64,000 nucleotides of DNA from Clostridia bacterium (lineage in GTDB: Bacteria; Bacillota; Clostridia; TANB77; UBA1234): assembly GCA_900765095.1 (NCBI GenBank), contig CAAFRB010000054.1, positions 5,734-69,733 on the forward strand, in the 5' to 3' direction. Every line of letters begins with the position of its first letter. Within the stretch, counting starts at the first letter, position 1. Of the stretch, positions 17,478 through 27,315 are shown piece by piece. Under the pieces are notes generated by a model. The model was not told the origin of the DNA and did not search any database. It saw only the letters and a list, made by a program, of their open reading frames with translations. The translations under genes and the position numbers were made by a program.

Positions 17478-17574
17478 CAACTATTTTTTTACGTGAATAT
17501 GTGTATATTCATATATCAAATTTAAAATGTAACTTTAAATTAATGTTTATTAAGTATAGTAGTAATTTTATTGT

Positions 17575-20500
17575 CTATCTAAACGCTAATACTGGTCTAA
17601 AGCCTATTATATTGTTTGTTGCACCGTTTACTGCATTAAAATTAAATAGTCCAGAGCTTGTACCTTCTGAATAGCTACCACCTCTAGTAACAAAAGGTAA
17701 TGAACCATAAATAAAGTTGCTTGTATCCGCATTTATTCCATAGTTGCCAACATATCCATTAGATGTTTCGTACATTGCATTTCCATATACTCCATCATCA
17801 GTACCATTTTTTCTATAATTATTTACAGGCTGGTCTGTGCTTGTAGGATTATATATCTCTCTATTTGCAATTGTTGATTCATTTATTAAATCTTTTCCGT
17901 TTTGAATTAATATGTCATTTCCATTTCCTAAATATGTTGCAACGTACTCTGCAACACCACCTGCCATGTCATAAACACCAGATACGTTTCCTGTTGTACT
18001 TGCGTATATTCCGCTTTTCCCGTCGCTATTATCTGTAGCGTTATAAGCATAAGTGCTAGCAAATTTTTCACTTGTACATGTGTAAGTGCTATCTTGTGTT
18101 GAACCACCAGCACCTGTTATTTTGTCTGACATTCTGTTACTAGATACTTCTCTACCATTTCTGCCATATATACTGTGTGTAAGATATGTAACTGCACCCC
18201 ATTCACTATTTTTCATTAAATGTGAATACATTGTAGGTTGCATTTCTATTGAATATTTATATGCGTCAGATATTGTTAATCCTGTAAGACTTTTTACGCT
18301 TGGAACCGATTTAACTTGCTCTGATGTTCCTTCTGTTTCAAATGTAGCGTCACTTCTGCTTGCTTCAAATTTTGCAACCCATATTCCTGTAAGTTCACTA
18401 CTCCATTTTCCTAATAAATTATTCGAAGTATTCGAAGATATTCTCTGAAAAGCTGGATGGACAATATATGTAACTGGTAATTCTTTTACTACAGTTACAT
18501 TTGTAGTAGCATTTTTTTCTCTGTATTGTGTGCTGGAAGTTCCATTTAGGAATATTACCTCAATGTCTACATATTGTGACTTTACATTTTCAGGATCGGT
18601 TGCAACAGTTGTGCCATCGCTATTGTAATAGTTGATTCCTGCTGAATTTGTATTTTGGTAGTATCCCTTTACTTTAGTGTTTGATGAGTCTGTATAGTAT
18701 GTTATCCTGTATGCAAACCTTGGTATCCATACCCAATAGCTTCCATCTGAAGTTTTTGCGTTTGCCCAGATGCTATTTCGAGAGTCCTTATTTTCTTCTG
18801 TTTCTGCATAATCATACCACGTAAGCTTTGTGCCAGAACTTGTTTTCCAAGTCGCTGTATCTATCTCAAATTCTTTTTGTTTTGAATCCCATGCTATTGC
18901 TTTCATTCCTGTAGCCATTGCTGGTTCATTTGGAACTATTTGCGTAGATTGAGTTTCGGATTCAATTTCAGAAGTATCTGACTCTTGGACATTTCCAACA
19001 TGATCTGTTGCTCTCGTTTTTATTATGTATTTAGTTCCTTCTTCTAAAACGATATTATCTAAACTGCTCTTCCAAGTGAAGTTTTTCTCGCTTTCTTTTC
19101 TATAACCAAATTCAATTTTTGCAATTCCACTTCCTGTATCTTTTTGATTTGATGTAACTTTTAATCTATTGTTATCTAATAAAGTTACAGTAGGAGCATC
19201 TTTTGTCGGCTTTGTCGTATCTACATATATACTATCCGAAACAACAGCATATTTTAACTGTCCATTTTCCTCTTGATTTGCTGTCACAAAAACGTATACA
19301 TTTGCCCTTCCATTATCTACTCCAATATCATGCTCAGCAACACTTGTTTTAAATTCAATCCAATCTCCACGACCAGGTATATCATTAGGATCGTTTGTAA
19401 TGTACATAGATTCAGCACCTTGCGCTTTAATTACTAGATTTACCTTTCTGCTACCAGTATACTCGTCACCATTATTTATAATAACACTAGCGCCATTAAG
19501 AGGTTTTATAGCTGTGCCTATAAGATTATTGTCTATCAACATTTTTCTAGAAACGATAATCATTGTAGAATCACTCTTATCTGTTACACTTCCGTTACCT
19601 GCATAGTCTTCGACGTAAAGCACTATATTTTTTTCATCATCACCGTACATGACTCCATTATGCTGGAACTGTGGATACTTATCATCAAGTTCTCTTACAT
19701 CACCAGATGGGTCAGCTTCAATCTCGGCATACTTTTCCAAATATTCTTCATATTCTTTTTTGTATGTTGATACACTCCTTCCAAGACTTGCTGTACCAAC
19801 TTTTTCGCCAGTGTAAGCTTCAGTATACGTCCAAGTTCCTACTGAAGAACTTGGTAAATCGCTTTTATTTCCTTGAACATAAGTTTTTATATCATTCACA
19901 CGTGAATTTGCAGATATTCCATAGTCTGCAATCTTGTACATAATGTCTTTTATTCCAGTTTCATCATCACTTGCAATAATCTTTGAACCATTTAAGTAAA
20001 TATAAGGTGGTATATCATCTATTTTTGAAACAACTATATTCACAACTTTTGCAAAACCATCTTTGTCCTGAACATAGATTGTGTATATACCGTTTTTCGT
20101 TATTTCTATAGGTTTTCCATATTCAAAGAAAGTTCCTAGGTTCTTAAAATCTTTTGCTTCTATTGGGCCTTGGTCATAGTACTTAAACACCCAACCTTCT
20201 ACTGCCTCTTCATGATTTGGAATTGAAACCATAAGTTTACAAGAAGAAGTCCAAACTATCGAATTTCCAGTAACTCGTATCTCAAAAGAGTCGCTTCGAC
20301 CATATACTTTATCTATTCCCAATATTTCTTTAGTCAACGTGTAATAGTCTACTCCGTTATATTTTACAGGTTCTTTTACGTACACTTTAAGAGTACTCTC
20401 GTTCAGTATGTATCCACGATTGGTATCAGACAATTTCATTTTTCCCAATTTATCTAAATCGATTTCATAATACTCTCCCAAGTCACCAGAATCCGCTTGT

Positions 20501-20751
20501 AGCAACATAGAGTCCGTCATATTGAATGTGACAGGCTGATCATTGTCATATCTTATTGGCAAAACCTTTTTTCTCGAATAATAGTCTTTAGAGTATGTTT
20601 CAACCTCTTGTAAATCGTTCATAAAATTTGCAATTTCTCTATCACCAGTTAAGTTTTTCACAGTTAAGATAGCAGTAGTTGTTAAAATAAGCATTACCGC
20701 TATTGTTATTACTAAAACATTTAACGAATATCCTTTTTCATTTGTTTTCAT
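17575..20751 (-). CDS. Large surface protein: pilin-like N-terminus, Ig-like region, C-terminal FGE/C-lectin-like domain
   Basis: About 1058 residues from the ATG at 20749-20751, preceded by GAGGTGG; a GTG three codons upstream is also open. A cytoplasmic NEKGYSLNVLV segment and one membrane helix (about 10-30) resemble a type IV pilin start, but the Glu at position 5 of the pilin motif is absent. The middle has extracellular beta-sandwich-like stretches with DTGSGIAKIEFGYR. The last 400 or so residues resemble the formylglycine-generating-enzyme (C-type lectin) fold: WVWIPRFAYRI, VYDMAGGVAEYV, VTRGGSYSEG and a terminal IIGFRPVLAF. That fold is used for ligand display, including in diversity-generating systems. 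It follows the SpoIVFA/B-like pair. Confidence 0.8.
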   Translation of the reverse strand: MKTNEKGYSLNVLVITIAVMLILTTTAILTVKNLTGDREIANFMNDLQEVETYSKDYYSRKKVLPIRYDNDQPVTFNMTDSMLLQADSGDLGEYYEIDLDKLGKMKLSDTNRGYILNESTLKVYVKEPVKYNGVDYYTLTKEILGIDKVYGRSDSFEIRVTGNSIVWTSSCKLMVSIPNHEEAVEGWVFKYYDQGPIEAKDFKNLGTFFEYGKPIEITKNGIYTIYVQDKDGFAKVVNIVVSKIDDIPPYIYLNGSKIIASDDETGIKDIMYKIADYGISANSRVNDIKTYVQGNKSDLPSSSVGTWTYTEAYTGEKVGTASLGRSVSTYKKEYEEYLEKYAEIEADPSGDVRELDDKYPQFQHNGVMYGDDEKNIVLYVEDYAGNGSVTDKSDSTMIIVSRKMLIDNNLIGTAIKPLNGASVIINNGDEYTGSRKVNLVIKAQGAESMYITNDPNDIPGRGDWIEFKTSVAEHDIGVDNGRANVYVFVTANQEENGQLKYAVVSDSIYVDTTKPTKDAPTVTLLDNNRLKVTSNQKDTGSGIAKIEFGYRKESEKNFTWKSSLDNIVLEEGTKYIIKTRATDHVGNVQESDTSEIESETQSTQIVPNEPAMATGMKAIAWDSKQKEFEIDTATWKTSSGTKLTWYDYAETEENKDSRNSIWANAKTSDGSYWVWIPRFAYRITYYTDSSNTKVKGYYQNTNSAGINYYNSDGTTVATDPENVKSQYVDIEVIFLNGTSSTQYREKNATTNVTVVKELPVTYIVHPAFQRISSNTSNNLLGKWSSELTGIWVAKFEASRSDATFETEGTSEQVKSVPSVKSLTGLTISDAYKYSIEMQPTMYSHLMKNSEWGAVTYLTHSIYGRNGREVSSNRMSDKITGAGGSTQDSTYTCTSEKFASTYAYNATDNSDGKSGIYASTTGNVSGVYDMAGGVAEYVATYLGNGNDILIQNGKDLINESTIANREIYNPTSTDQPVNNYRKNGTDDGVYGNAMYETSNGYVGNYGINADTSNFIYGSLPFVTRGGSYSEGTSSGLFNFNAVNGATNNIIGFRPVLAFR

Positions 20752-20779
20752 CCACTCCACCTCATAATTAGTTTAAACT

Positions 20780-21371
20780 TTATTCATCATTTTGTAAATA
20801 GTTAATTATTCCATAAAATCGTTCTCTTTTTATCTCATCTTCTGCAATACAAAAGATATAAATCATGAGTATTACAGGATAATAGTTTTTTGAAAACGTT
20901 ACCATAGCTAATGATAAAATCATTAATATGGTTAAAAATATTTTTGTTACTACTAAACTTATTTTTTTGCCTTTAAATTTTCCAAATATAATTCCGCAAA
21001 AAACACCTAACTATTCTACCGCCATCGAGTGGATATATCGGCACTAGGTTAAATAACGCAATAGCAAAATTCATTATCTTATATGTTTCATTCTTAAAAA
21101 TATATGCAAATAAAAAGCTAGCAAGTGGTCCTGCTAGACTTATAATTAGTTCCCTAACTAATGAATTATTTCTTTCATACTTTGCAGTTATGCCAATCGG
21201 CAATAAGTCAATCTCTTTCACATCGACTTTTAGTGTCAAGGCAATTAAAATATGCGATAACTCGTGCATAATAACAAACAGATAAAAATATGCAAACGTT
21301 TCTATTTTTCCAATGGCAAACATATATGCACTCATCAAAATTAAATATATATGAATCTTTATACTCATCAT
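20780..21371 (-). pseudogene. SpoIVFB-like M50 membrane zinc protease, frameshifted
   Basis: The first 132 codons give a site-2-type protease: membrane segments, HELSH zinc motif (HExxH), and NLVPIYPLDGGR carrying the third metal ligand, as in SpoIVFB. The frame then stops at once. In the next frame coding continues for about 70 more codons (GKFKGKKISLVVTKIF to INYLQNDE), ending at 20780. Removing one base from the run of six A (plus strand 20998-21003) joins the two into one protein of about 197 residues, near SpoIVFB size. It overlaps the M23 gene by 4 bases (ATGA), so the two are translationally coupled. Either a true frameshift or a homopolymer sequencing error. Confidence 0.85.
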
Positions 21372-22189
21372 AAAATATCTTCAGGATTTACATATCTTCC
21401 GTCATATCTCACTTCAAAGTGTAAGTGAGGTCCAGTCGCATTTCCAGTCATCCCTACTTCTCCTATTTTTTCTCCTTGCTTTATTTCTTGCCCTTTTTTT
21501 ACACTTAATTTAGAACAATGAGCATACACTATCACAAGATTGTCTTTTTGTACCATAACACACTTTCCGTATCCGCTTATCGTCCCTGATTCAATAACTT
21601 TTCCGTCTAAAGCCGCAGATATCACAGTACCAGTATTTGCCGCAATATCTAATCCAGTATGATATGCACTGACTATAGGATTATCATCTACTCTGCAACC
21701 AAACTTTGAAGTAATAGTTCCCTTTATTGGTGCTTTTACGTTGTAGTTTTCTTTTATACATTTAGCATCTTCAGAAAGTTGATTTATTCCTTCAACAGCA
21801 GTTTCATATACTTGCTGTTCACCACTATTTTCACTATCTATCTGAAAAACATTTTCTCCCACTTGCACTTCTAAATTTGAAACTTCACCACTTATATTGC
21901 TATCTCCAGAAACATTGTCAAAAGTCAAAGCATTTCTGAGCTCATCTACTTTTTGCATAGTTGTAGAAACTAGAGATTTAAATGAAACTCCATTATCAAT
22001 TTGATATTTTATCCAATTAGAAGCCATATTCAAATCAAAAAACTTTATAATTAAAATTGCAATTAAGATCGACATTGATGCAATTACTTCATTATAAAAT
22101 ATTTTCGAAAATTTACTCTTGCTTTTTGTCTGTACTTCTGATTTTATATTACTTCGTCTGTAACTAGCTCTATCTATAGTCGTTTCCAT
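21368..22189 (-). CDS. SpoIVFA-like M23 (LytM) metallopeptidase with one membrane helix
   Basis: This 273-residue protein has a basic cytoplasmic N-terminus, one membrane helix (about 33-52), a linker with SGD/SGE triplets (residues 96-108), and a C-terminal M23 domain (about 150-273). The zinc ligands appear intact: HTGLDIAA gives the H-x3-D pair and HLHFEVR the HxH motif. The preceding GCRVDDNPIVSAYH is typical. Its stop overlaps the start of the M50 protease gene. That matches spoIVFA-spoIVFB, where the LytM-like partner restrains the protease. An active peptidoglycan endopeptidase is the alternative. Confidence 0.85.
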   Translation of the reverse strand: METTIDRASYRRSNIKSEVQTKSKSKFSKIFYNEVIASMSILIAILIIKFFDLNMASNWIKYQIDNGVSFKSLVSTTMQKVDELRNALTFDNVSGDSNISGEVSNLEVQVGENVFQIDSENSGEQQVYETAVEGINQLSEDAKCIKENYNVKAPIKGTITSKFGCRVDDNPIVSAYHTGLDIAANTGTVISAALDGKVIESGTISGYGKCVMVQKDNLVIVYAHCSKLSVKKGQEIKQGEKIGEVGMTGNATGPHLHFEVRYDGRYVNPEDIL

Positions 22190-22297
22190 TTATATCGCCT
22201 CCTAGTTACATGTATATGCTTGACCTCTATTTTTATTCAATAGAAAATTTTACTTCTTTTTCAAGCTTATCACAATCAATCTATTGTCGTATAAAGC

Positions 22298-22597
22298 TTA
22301 TCTAAATAGTAAGGAAATTAAATAGCATAATGCAACAGCGCCAATACTAATAAGGATTGCCTTTATTCTCTTGCTTTTAAAGCTCTCTTTTTCCTCAGTA
22401 GCTTCATATTCTGGTATATCATCCATGTAGTCTCTTAAAAAATTTTCAGCCTCATTTTCTATTATTTCTTTTCTTCGTTTTTCTATTTTCTCATTACAAG
22501 AATTGCTATCAGTTTTTAATATAAATATTGCCTCCTCAATTATATTTGATGGAATATCCTTGATGCATATTACTTTCTTGTTAATGTTTGTTATCAT
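22298..22597 (-). CDS. Hypothetical tail-anchored protein
   Basis: From the ATG at 22595-22597, which has an AAAGGAG site 9 bases upstream, this encodes 99 residues starting MITNINKKVICIKDIPSN. An earlier in-frame ATG at 22666 lacks a good ribosome site. The N-terminal two-thirds are charged and helical with an acidic stretch (DDIPEYEATEEKE). The last 20 residues (ILISIGAVALCYLISLLF) are a single membrane helix, so the protein is probably tail-anchored in the cytoplasmic membrane. Family and function are not recognised. It follows gltX after a terminator. Confidence 0.7.
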   Translation of the reverse strand: MITNINKKVICIKDIPSNIIEEAIFILKTDSNSCNEKIEKRRKEIIENEAENFLRDYMDDIPEYEATEEKESFKSKRIKAILISIGAVALCYLISLLFR

Positions 22598-22667
22598 ACT
22601 AAATTTGCTCCTTTCACAATCTATTTTATATGATAATTTTTTCCAATTATATTGAGTTATATACAAT

Positions 22668-22718
22668 AAAAGAACAGTATATATTTAAAATTAATTAAAC
22701 ATATAACTGTTCTTTTCT
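22668..22718 (-). terminator. Terminator downstream of gltX
   Basis: On the minus strand AAAAGAACAGTTATAT pairs with ATATATACTGTTCTTTT around an AT-rich loop, followed by T residues. Confidence 0.7.
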
Positions 22719-22733
22719 CTTAATAGCAAATAA

Positions 22734-24377
22734 CTATATTCTTGCAAATCTCTTTGCAATTCTTTCTTTGCCCATAAGTTTTAATATTTCATATAAATCT
22801 GGTGTATTCTTTCTACCTGTTAAAGCAACTCTTATTACTGTACTTACATCACCAACATGTCCTTTGAAGTTTTCAGGATTCTTCTTGTATTCCTTCACTT
22901 CTCTTGCATATCCATGTTTTTCTGACAAATCTTTTATTTTATTAAACCAAGTATCTTTATCATCATTTTCATCATACATGTTTAAATATTCTGTAAGTAT
23001 CGATTTTATTTCCTCTTTGTCAGTTATATTTTGCCATTCATCGTTATGAGGTTTTTCAAAGAAAACTTCATCATATAAATATTCCAAATTTTCTCTTAAA
23101 TCTGACCATTTTGAAATATCTTTTCTTATTTTCGTTCCAGTTCTTTCGATATTTAATATTCCTATAGTAAAATCCTTATGAGCCTTCATCAAGTCAGCTA
23201 AGTCTTTGTCAAACTCTTCTGCCCATTCCAGACCTTGACTATATACCTCTTCAGCAGTAAAGTTTGCAATTGTATTTTTTGAAACGTCTGCAAGTTTTAC
23301 TAAGTCAAACATTGCACCACTTACGCTTATTTTTTCTGGAGATATAATAAAGTCATAGCTTGAAGCTTTTGGATTTTCTTTTCTCCAGCTTTCATAATTT
23401 GAATTTAGTATATTTAATAAGTAGTCCAATACCGCTTCTTTTGGTATTCCATTTTCTTTGTAGTAACTTGCTGCAGCTTCTGGATCTTTTCTCTTACTAA
23501 TCTTTCTCTTGCTTCCATTATCATCTTTCATAATTGTTGGCATGTGAACGTAAGTAGGAATCTCAAATCCTAACATTTCAAATAATTGCAAATGTAATGG
23601 AACAGATGACAACCATTCTTCACCTCTTATTACGTGTGTAGTTCTCATTAGATGATCATCAATTGCGTGAGCAAAGTGATATGTTGGTAATCCGTCCGAT
23701 TTTATAATAACTATATCTTGATCATTTTCTGGAAATTCTATTGTTCCTCTTATGAGATCAGTATATCTTACTTTTTTGTTAGGATTTCCTGGTGATTTCA
23801 ATCTTATTATAAATTTTTCACCATTCTTTATTCTTTCAATCATTTGTGCTTCGCTCATCGTTCTGCATCTTGCAAATTGTCCATAGTATCCAGGTCTAAT
23901 TTTAAGCTTTTCTTGTTTTTCTCTTATTTCATTTAATTCATCTTCACTGCAAAAGCAAGGATAAGCTAAGCCTTTTTCAACTAGTGATTTTGCATAAGCT
24001 TGATATATTTCTTTTCTTTTACTTTGTATATAAGGTCCATAATTACCGCTTTCATGAGTTTCATCTGTTGGACCCTCATCAAATTTTACATCAAATACTT
24101 TTAAGCCATTTATTATAAGTGGTATACCATTTTCAACTTCTCTTTTTCCATCCGTATCTTCTATTCTTAAATAATATACACCACCTGTTTGTCTTGCAAA
24201 ACGACTTGCAAAGTTTGCTGTAAATAAAGATCCGATATGTATGAATCCTGTTGGACTAGGAGCAAATCTAGTTACAACTGCTCCCTCCTTTAAATTTCTT
24301 TTTGGATATAGTTCTTCGTAATATTCTGGTGTTTTATCTATATTAGGAAACACCAAGTCTGCTAATTCCTTACTCAT
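22734..24377 (-). CDS. gltX: Glutamate--tRNA ligase
   Basis: Class I aminoacyl-tRNA synthetase charging tRNA-Glu, and tRNA-Gln in bacteria that use the amidotransferase route. In 547 residues it has the HIGH-type motif HIGS after RFAPSPTGF, the YYLRIEDTDGKREVE segment, GLPTYHFAHAIDDHLM, and the KMSKS-type motif KRKISKRKDPE. The anticodon-binding C-terminal region is present and ends with the GKERIAKRFARI helix. The length is at the upper end for the family. No T-box was found upstream. Confidence 0.95.
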   Translation of the reverse strand: MSKELADLVFPNIDKTPEYYEELYPKRNLKEGAVVTRFAPSPTGFIHIGSLFTANFASRFARQTGGVYYLRIEDTDGKREVENGIPLIINGLKVFDVKFDEGPTDETHESGNYGPYIQSKRKEIYQAYAKSLVEKGLAYPCFCSEDELNEIREKQEKLKIRPGYYGQFARCRTMSEAQMIERIKNGEKFIIRLKSPGNPNKKVRYTDLIRGTIEFPENDQDIVIIKSDGLPTYHFAHAIDDHLMRTTHVIRGEEWLSSVPLHLQLFEMLGFEIPTYVHMPTIMKDDNGSKRKISKRKDPEAAASYYKENGIPKEAVLDYLLNILNSNYESWRKENPKASSYDFIISPEKISVSGAMFDLVKLADVSKNTIANFTAEEVYSQGLEWAEEFDKDLADLMKAHKDFTIGILNIERTGTKIRKDISKWSDLRENLEYLYDEVFFEKPHNDEWQNITDKEEIKSILTEYLNMYDENDDKDTWFNKIKDLSEKHGYAREVKEYKKNPENFKGHVGDVSTVIRVALTGRKNTPDLYEILKLMGKERIAKRFARI

Positions 24378-24437
24378 TTTATATATTCCTCCTTCTAAAC
24401 TTTACAAAGTTAAAGTATAGATTTTATTGTTTATTTC

Positions 24438-25295
24438 TTATTTTTTAGATAACTTGTATGACATGTAAAAACCTGCAACAAATGTTATAATCGATACCAT
24501 CGCTAAAATTAGTGTAACTCCGCTATAATCACGTCCATATAACATAGCAAATGGTGAAGTTGCCACTAAAGCAATTATACCCCATATCGTAGTGTTTGGA
24601 TACTTCTGCAATAATTTTTCTATTACTTTAGAAGCTATAAGTATTCCTAATAATACGCCTATTCCAAATGGCACTAACACTCCAAAAGTTCCAAATATAG
24701 TAGAAAAATCAAATTTAACAACAGCTTTAATACAAGTATTTATTGTCTTTATAATAGTTTCATAATATCCAAGCATCATAAGCACCATAGATCCGCTAAC
24801 GCCCGGAACTACCATGCTAACCGCAGAAACAATTCCCAATGCAAACATTAATAAGACTGAAATAAAGCTAAATTCAATCGAATGCCCAACATCAACAATT
24901 TGTGCACTAATTATTGTTGGTACTATTATAACTAAAGTAAATAATATAAATGAAACTATATGTGTCCATTTGATTTTTTCATTTTTTACTCTTCCATAAA
25001 TTGAAGGTAATCCGCCAAGCACTAACCCTATAAATGCTGTTATTGTTGGAATTGGATATTTATCAAGAAGCCACTCAATGCCAAACGCTAAACAAATTAT
25101 TCCAACAACTGCCCCAATTGCAAAAGGTAATAATGTTTTTACACTTTCTTTAAGATCTTTTCTAAAGTTATTTATTGCAGATAATATTTTTTCGTATACA
25201 CCTAGTGAAAGTGCTATTGTTCCTCCACTTACACCTGGTATAACGTTAGCCACTCCTATCAGAATACCCCTCAAAATATCTTTCAAATACTCCAT
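24438..25295 (-). CDS. DUF368 membrane protein (PopT-type undecaprenyl-phosphate transporter family)
   Basis: This 285-residue protein has eight or nine membrane helices. It carries the family's duplicated signature: GVANVIPGVSGGTIAL near residue 15 and VVPGVSGSMVLMML near residue 162. DUF368 proteins were recently tied to recycling of undecaprenyl phosphate across the membrane; the role here is by family. It lies between gltX and the RNase J gene on the same strand and may help cell-wall lipid carrier recycling. The motif match is clear. Confidence 0.85.
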   Translation of the reverse strand: MEYLKDILRGILIGVANVIPGVSGGTIALSLGVYEKILSAINNFRKDLKESVKTLLPFAIGAVVGIICLAFGIEWLLDKYPIPTITAFIGLVLGGLPSIYGRVKNEKIKWTHIVSFILFTLVIIVPTIISAQIVDVGHSIEFSFISVLLMFALGIVSAVSMVVPGVSGSMVLMMLGYYETIIKTINTCIKAVVKFDFSTIFGTFGVLVPFGIGVLLGILIASKVIEKLLQKYPNTTIWGIIALVATSPFAMLYGRDYSGVTLILAMVSIITFVAGFYMSYKLSKK

Positions 25296-25336
25296 ACTTT
25301 CCTCCTGCTTTTAGAATTTATTTCATACTAAATTTA

Positions 25337-27289
25337 TTACTCATTTATTTCAGATATGATAGGTATAATCATCGGATTTCTTCTAGTCTTTGAAAATACA
25401 AAATCATGTACTGTATCTCTTATAGTATTTTTTATTGTACTCCAATCTTTAATTCCACTCTCTTGTATTTTTTCAATATCTTTTAAGATTTCTTTTCTCA
25501 TTCCTACCATTAAATCTTCAGATTCCCTAACGTATACAAATCCTCTTGAAATAACATCTGGACCAGCCATTACTTTTCCTGTTTTATCATCCATCGCAAT
25601 AACTACAATTATTAAACCATCTTGTGATAGATGTTGTCTATCTCTTAAAACTATATTTCCAACATCTCCAACACCAAGTCCATCAACTAGTATTTGACCT
25701 GCTGGAACTGTTCCTGTTACTTTGCAGAAATTCTTATCTAGCTCTAATACTTTACCATTAGCAAGCATTATTACGTTGCTAGGATCAACACCAACTTTTA
25801 TGGCTGTTTCACCATGAGCTTGTAAGTGCCTAAATTCACCATGAACTGGTATAAAATATTTTGGTTTAACAAGTGAAAGTATTAATTTTTGTTCCTCTTG
25901 GCAAGCATGTCCTGAAACGTGGATATCTTTCAAAGTATGATATATAACCTCTGCTCCAATCTTAAATAAATCGTCTATTACATTAGATACTAACTTTTCA
26001 TTACCAGGAATTGGTGTTGCAGAAATAATTACTAAATCTTGGTTTGTTATAGTAACTTTTCTGTGTGTACCAGATGCCATTCTTGAAAGTCCTGACATCT
26101 CTTCTCCCTGGCTACCTGTTGTAATAAGCGTCAAACGTTCTGGTGCATAATTATCAATTTCGTCTATATCGATCAGTACTCCCTCTGGTATGTCTAAGTA
26201 GCCAAGTTCTATCGCAACATTCATTACATTTTCCATACTTCTACCACATATTGCAACTTTTCTGTTATTCTTCATCGCTGAATTAACAATTTGTTGAACC
26301 CTGTGAATATTTGAAGCAAATGTTGCTACAATAATTCTCTTCTTGCAGTCGGCAAATATTCCATCAAAAACCTTTCCAACACTGCTTTCCGACATTGTAT
26401 AACCAGGTCTTTCTGAGTTTGTGCTATCTGACATTAACGCCAAAACGCCTTTCTTACCAAGTTCTGCAAATCTAGCAAGATCTATCAACTTTCCATCAAT
26501 TGGTGTATAGTCTATTTTGAAATCACCAGTGTGTACAACTGTTCCGACTGGAGTAGTAATAGCAAGTGCAACTGAATCTGCTATACTATGATTTACTCTT
26601 ATAAACTCTATTTTAAAGTTTCCTAGTGTAATAACATCACCAGCCTTAACACACTTCATTGAAGTGCTTCTTACTAATTTATGCTCTTCTAATTTATTTT
26701 TTATTAATCCAAGAGTCAATCTCGTTGCATATATAGGAACGTTTATTTCTTTTAGTACATAAGGTATTGAGCCTATATGATCTTCATGTCCATGAGTTAT
26801 AACCATTGCCTTTAATTTCTCTTTATTTTTAGTCAAGTATGTAAAGTCTGGTATAACTAAATCTACTCCCAACATTTCATCTTCTGGGAAGGCAACACCA
26901 CAGTCAACAAGAATCATTTCGTTACCATATTCAAATACCGTCATGTTCTTTCCTATTTCTTCAAGTCCGCCCAAAGGAATGATTTTAAGTCTATCGCGTG
27001 CTATTTTAATACCTTTTGAAGTTCTCAATTCTGATACGCTAACAGCTTTTTCTTCAGTATTAGCATTGTTCTCCTTATCTTTTTTTGCAACTCTCCTAGT
27101 CCTTCTAAAATTTCTTTTTGGTTCCTTTATTTCTTCTTTAACTTCACCGTTTTTAATTTCTTCGTTCGAAACTGTTGCTGTCTGCTGTGCAATAGTACTA
27201 TTTAATATCTTTTTTCTATTATTATTTCTTCTAAATGGTCTAACAACTTTCTTAGGCGCATTTTCATTTGCTTTTAATTCTTCTGTCAA
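25337..27289 (-). CDS. rnj: Ribonuclease J
   Basis: A metallo-beta-lactamase/beta-CASP exo- and endoribonuclease central to mRNA decay in Firmicutes. It has ITHGHEDHIGSIPY with the HxHxDH zinc motif near residue 170, VHTGDFKIDYTP, SDSTNSERPG, and HVSGHACQEEQ and PVHGEFRHL from the beta-CASP and C-terminal parts. An AAAGGAG site places the start at the TTG at 27287-27289 (TEELKANEN), six codons inside the longest frame, where the upstream ATG overlaps the ribosome site itself. The result, about 650 residues, carries an Arg/Lys-rich N-terminal extension of about 90 residues absent from standard RNase J of about 555. Confidence 0.93.
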   Translation of the reverse strand: MTEELKANENAPKKVVRPFRRNNNRKKILNSTIAQQTATVSNEEIKNGEVKEEIKEPKRNFRRTRRVAKKDKENNANTEEKAVSVSELRTSKGIKIARDRLKIIPLGGLEEIGKNMTVFEYGNEMILVDCGVAFPEDEMLGVDLVIPDFTYLTKNKEKLKAMVITHGHEDHIGSIPYVLKEINVPIYATRLTLGLIKNKLEEHKLVRSTSMKCVKAGDVITLGNFKIEFIRVNHSIADSVALAITTPVGTVVHTGDFKIDYTPIDGKLIDLARFAELGKKGVLALMSDSTNSERPGYTMSESSVGKVFDGIFADCKKRIIVATFASNIHRVQQIVNSAMKNNRKVAICGRSMENVMNVAIELGYLDIPEGVLIDIDEIDNYAPERLTLITTGSQGEEMSGLSRMASGTHRKVTITNQDLVIISATPIPGNEKLVSNVIDDLFKIGAEVIYHTLKDIHVSGHACQEEQKLILSLVKPKYFIPVHGEFRHLQAHGETAIKVGVDPSNVIMLANGKVLELDKNFCKVTGTVPAGQILVDGLGVGDVGNIVLRDRQHLSQDGLIIVVIAMDDKTGKVMAGPDVISRGFVYVRESEDLMVGMRKEILKDIEKIQESGIKDWSTIKNTIRDTVHDFVFSKTRRNPMIIPIISEINE

Positions 27290-27315
27290 AAAAATTTCTC
27301 CTTTCATATATTAAT

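Noticed and set aside
17575..18900. Diversity-generating retroelement variable region
   Set aside because: The lectin-like fold fits, but no reverse transcriptase, template repeat or accessory gene is in the window.
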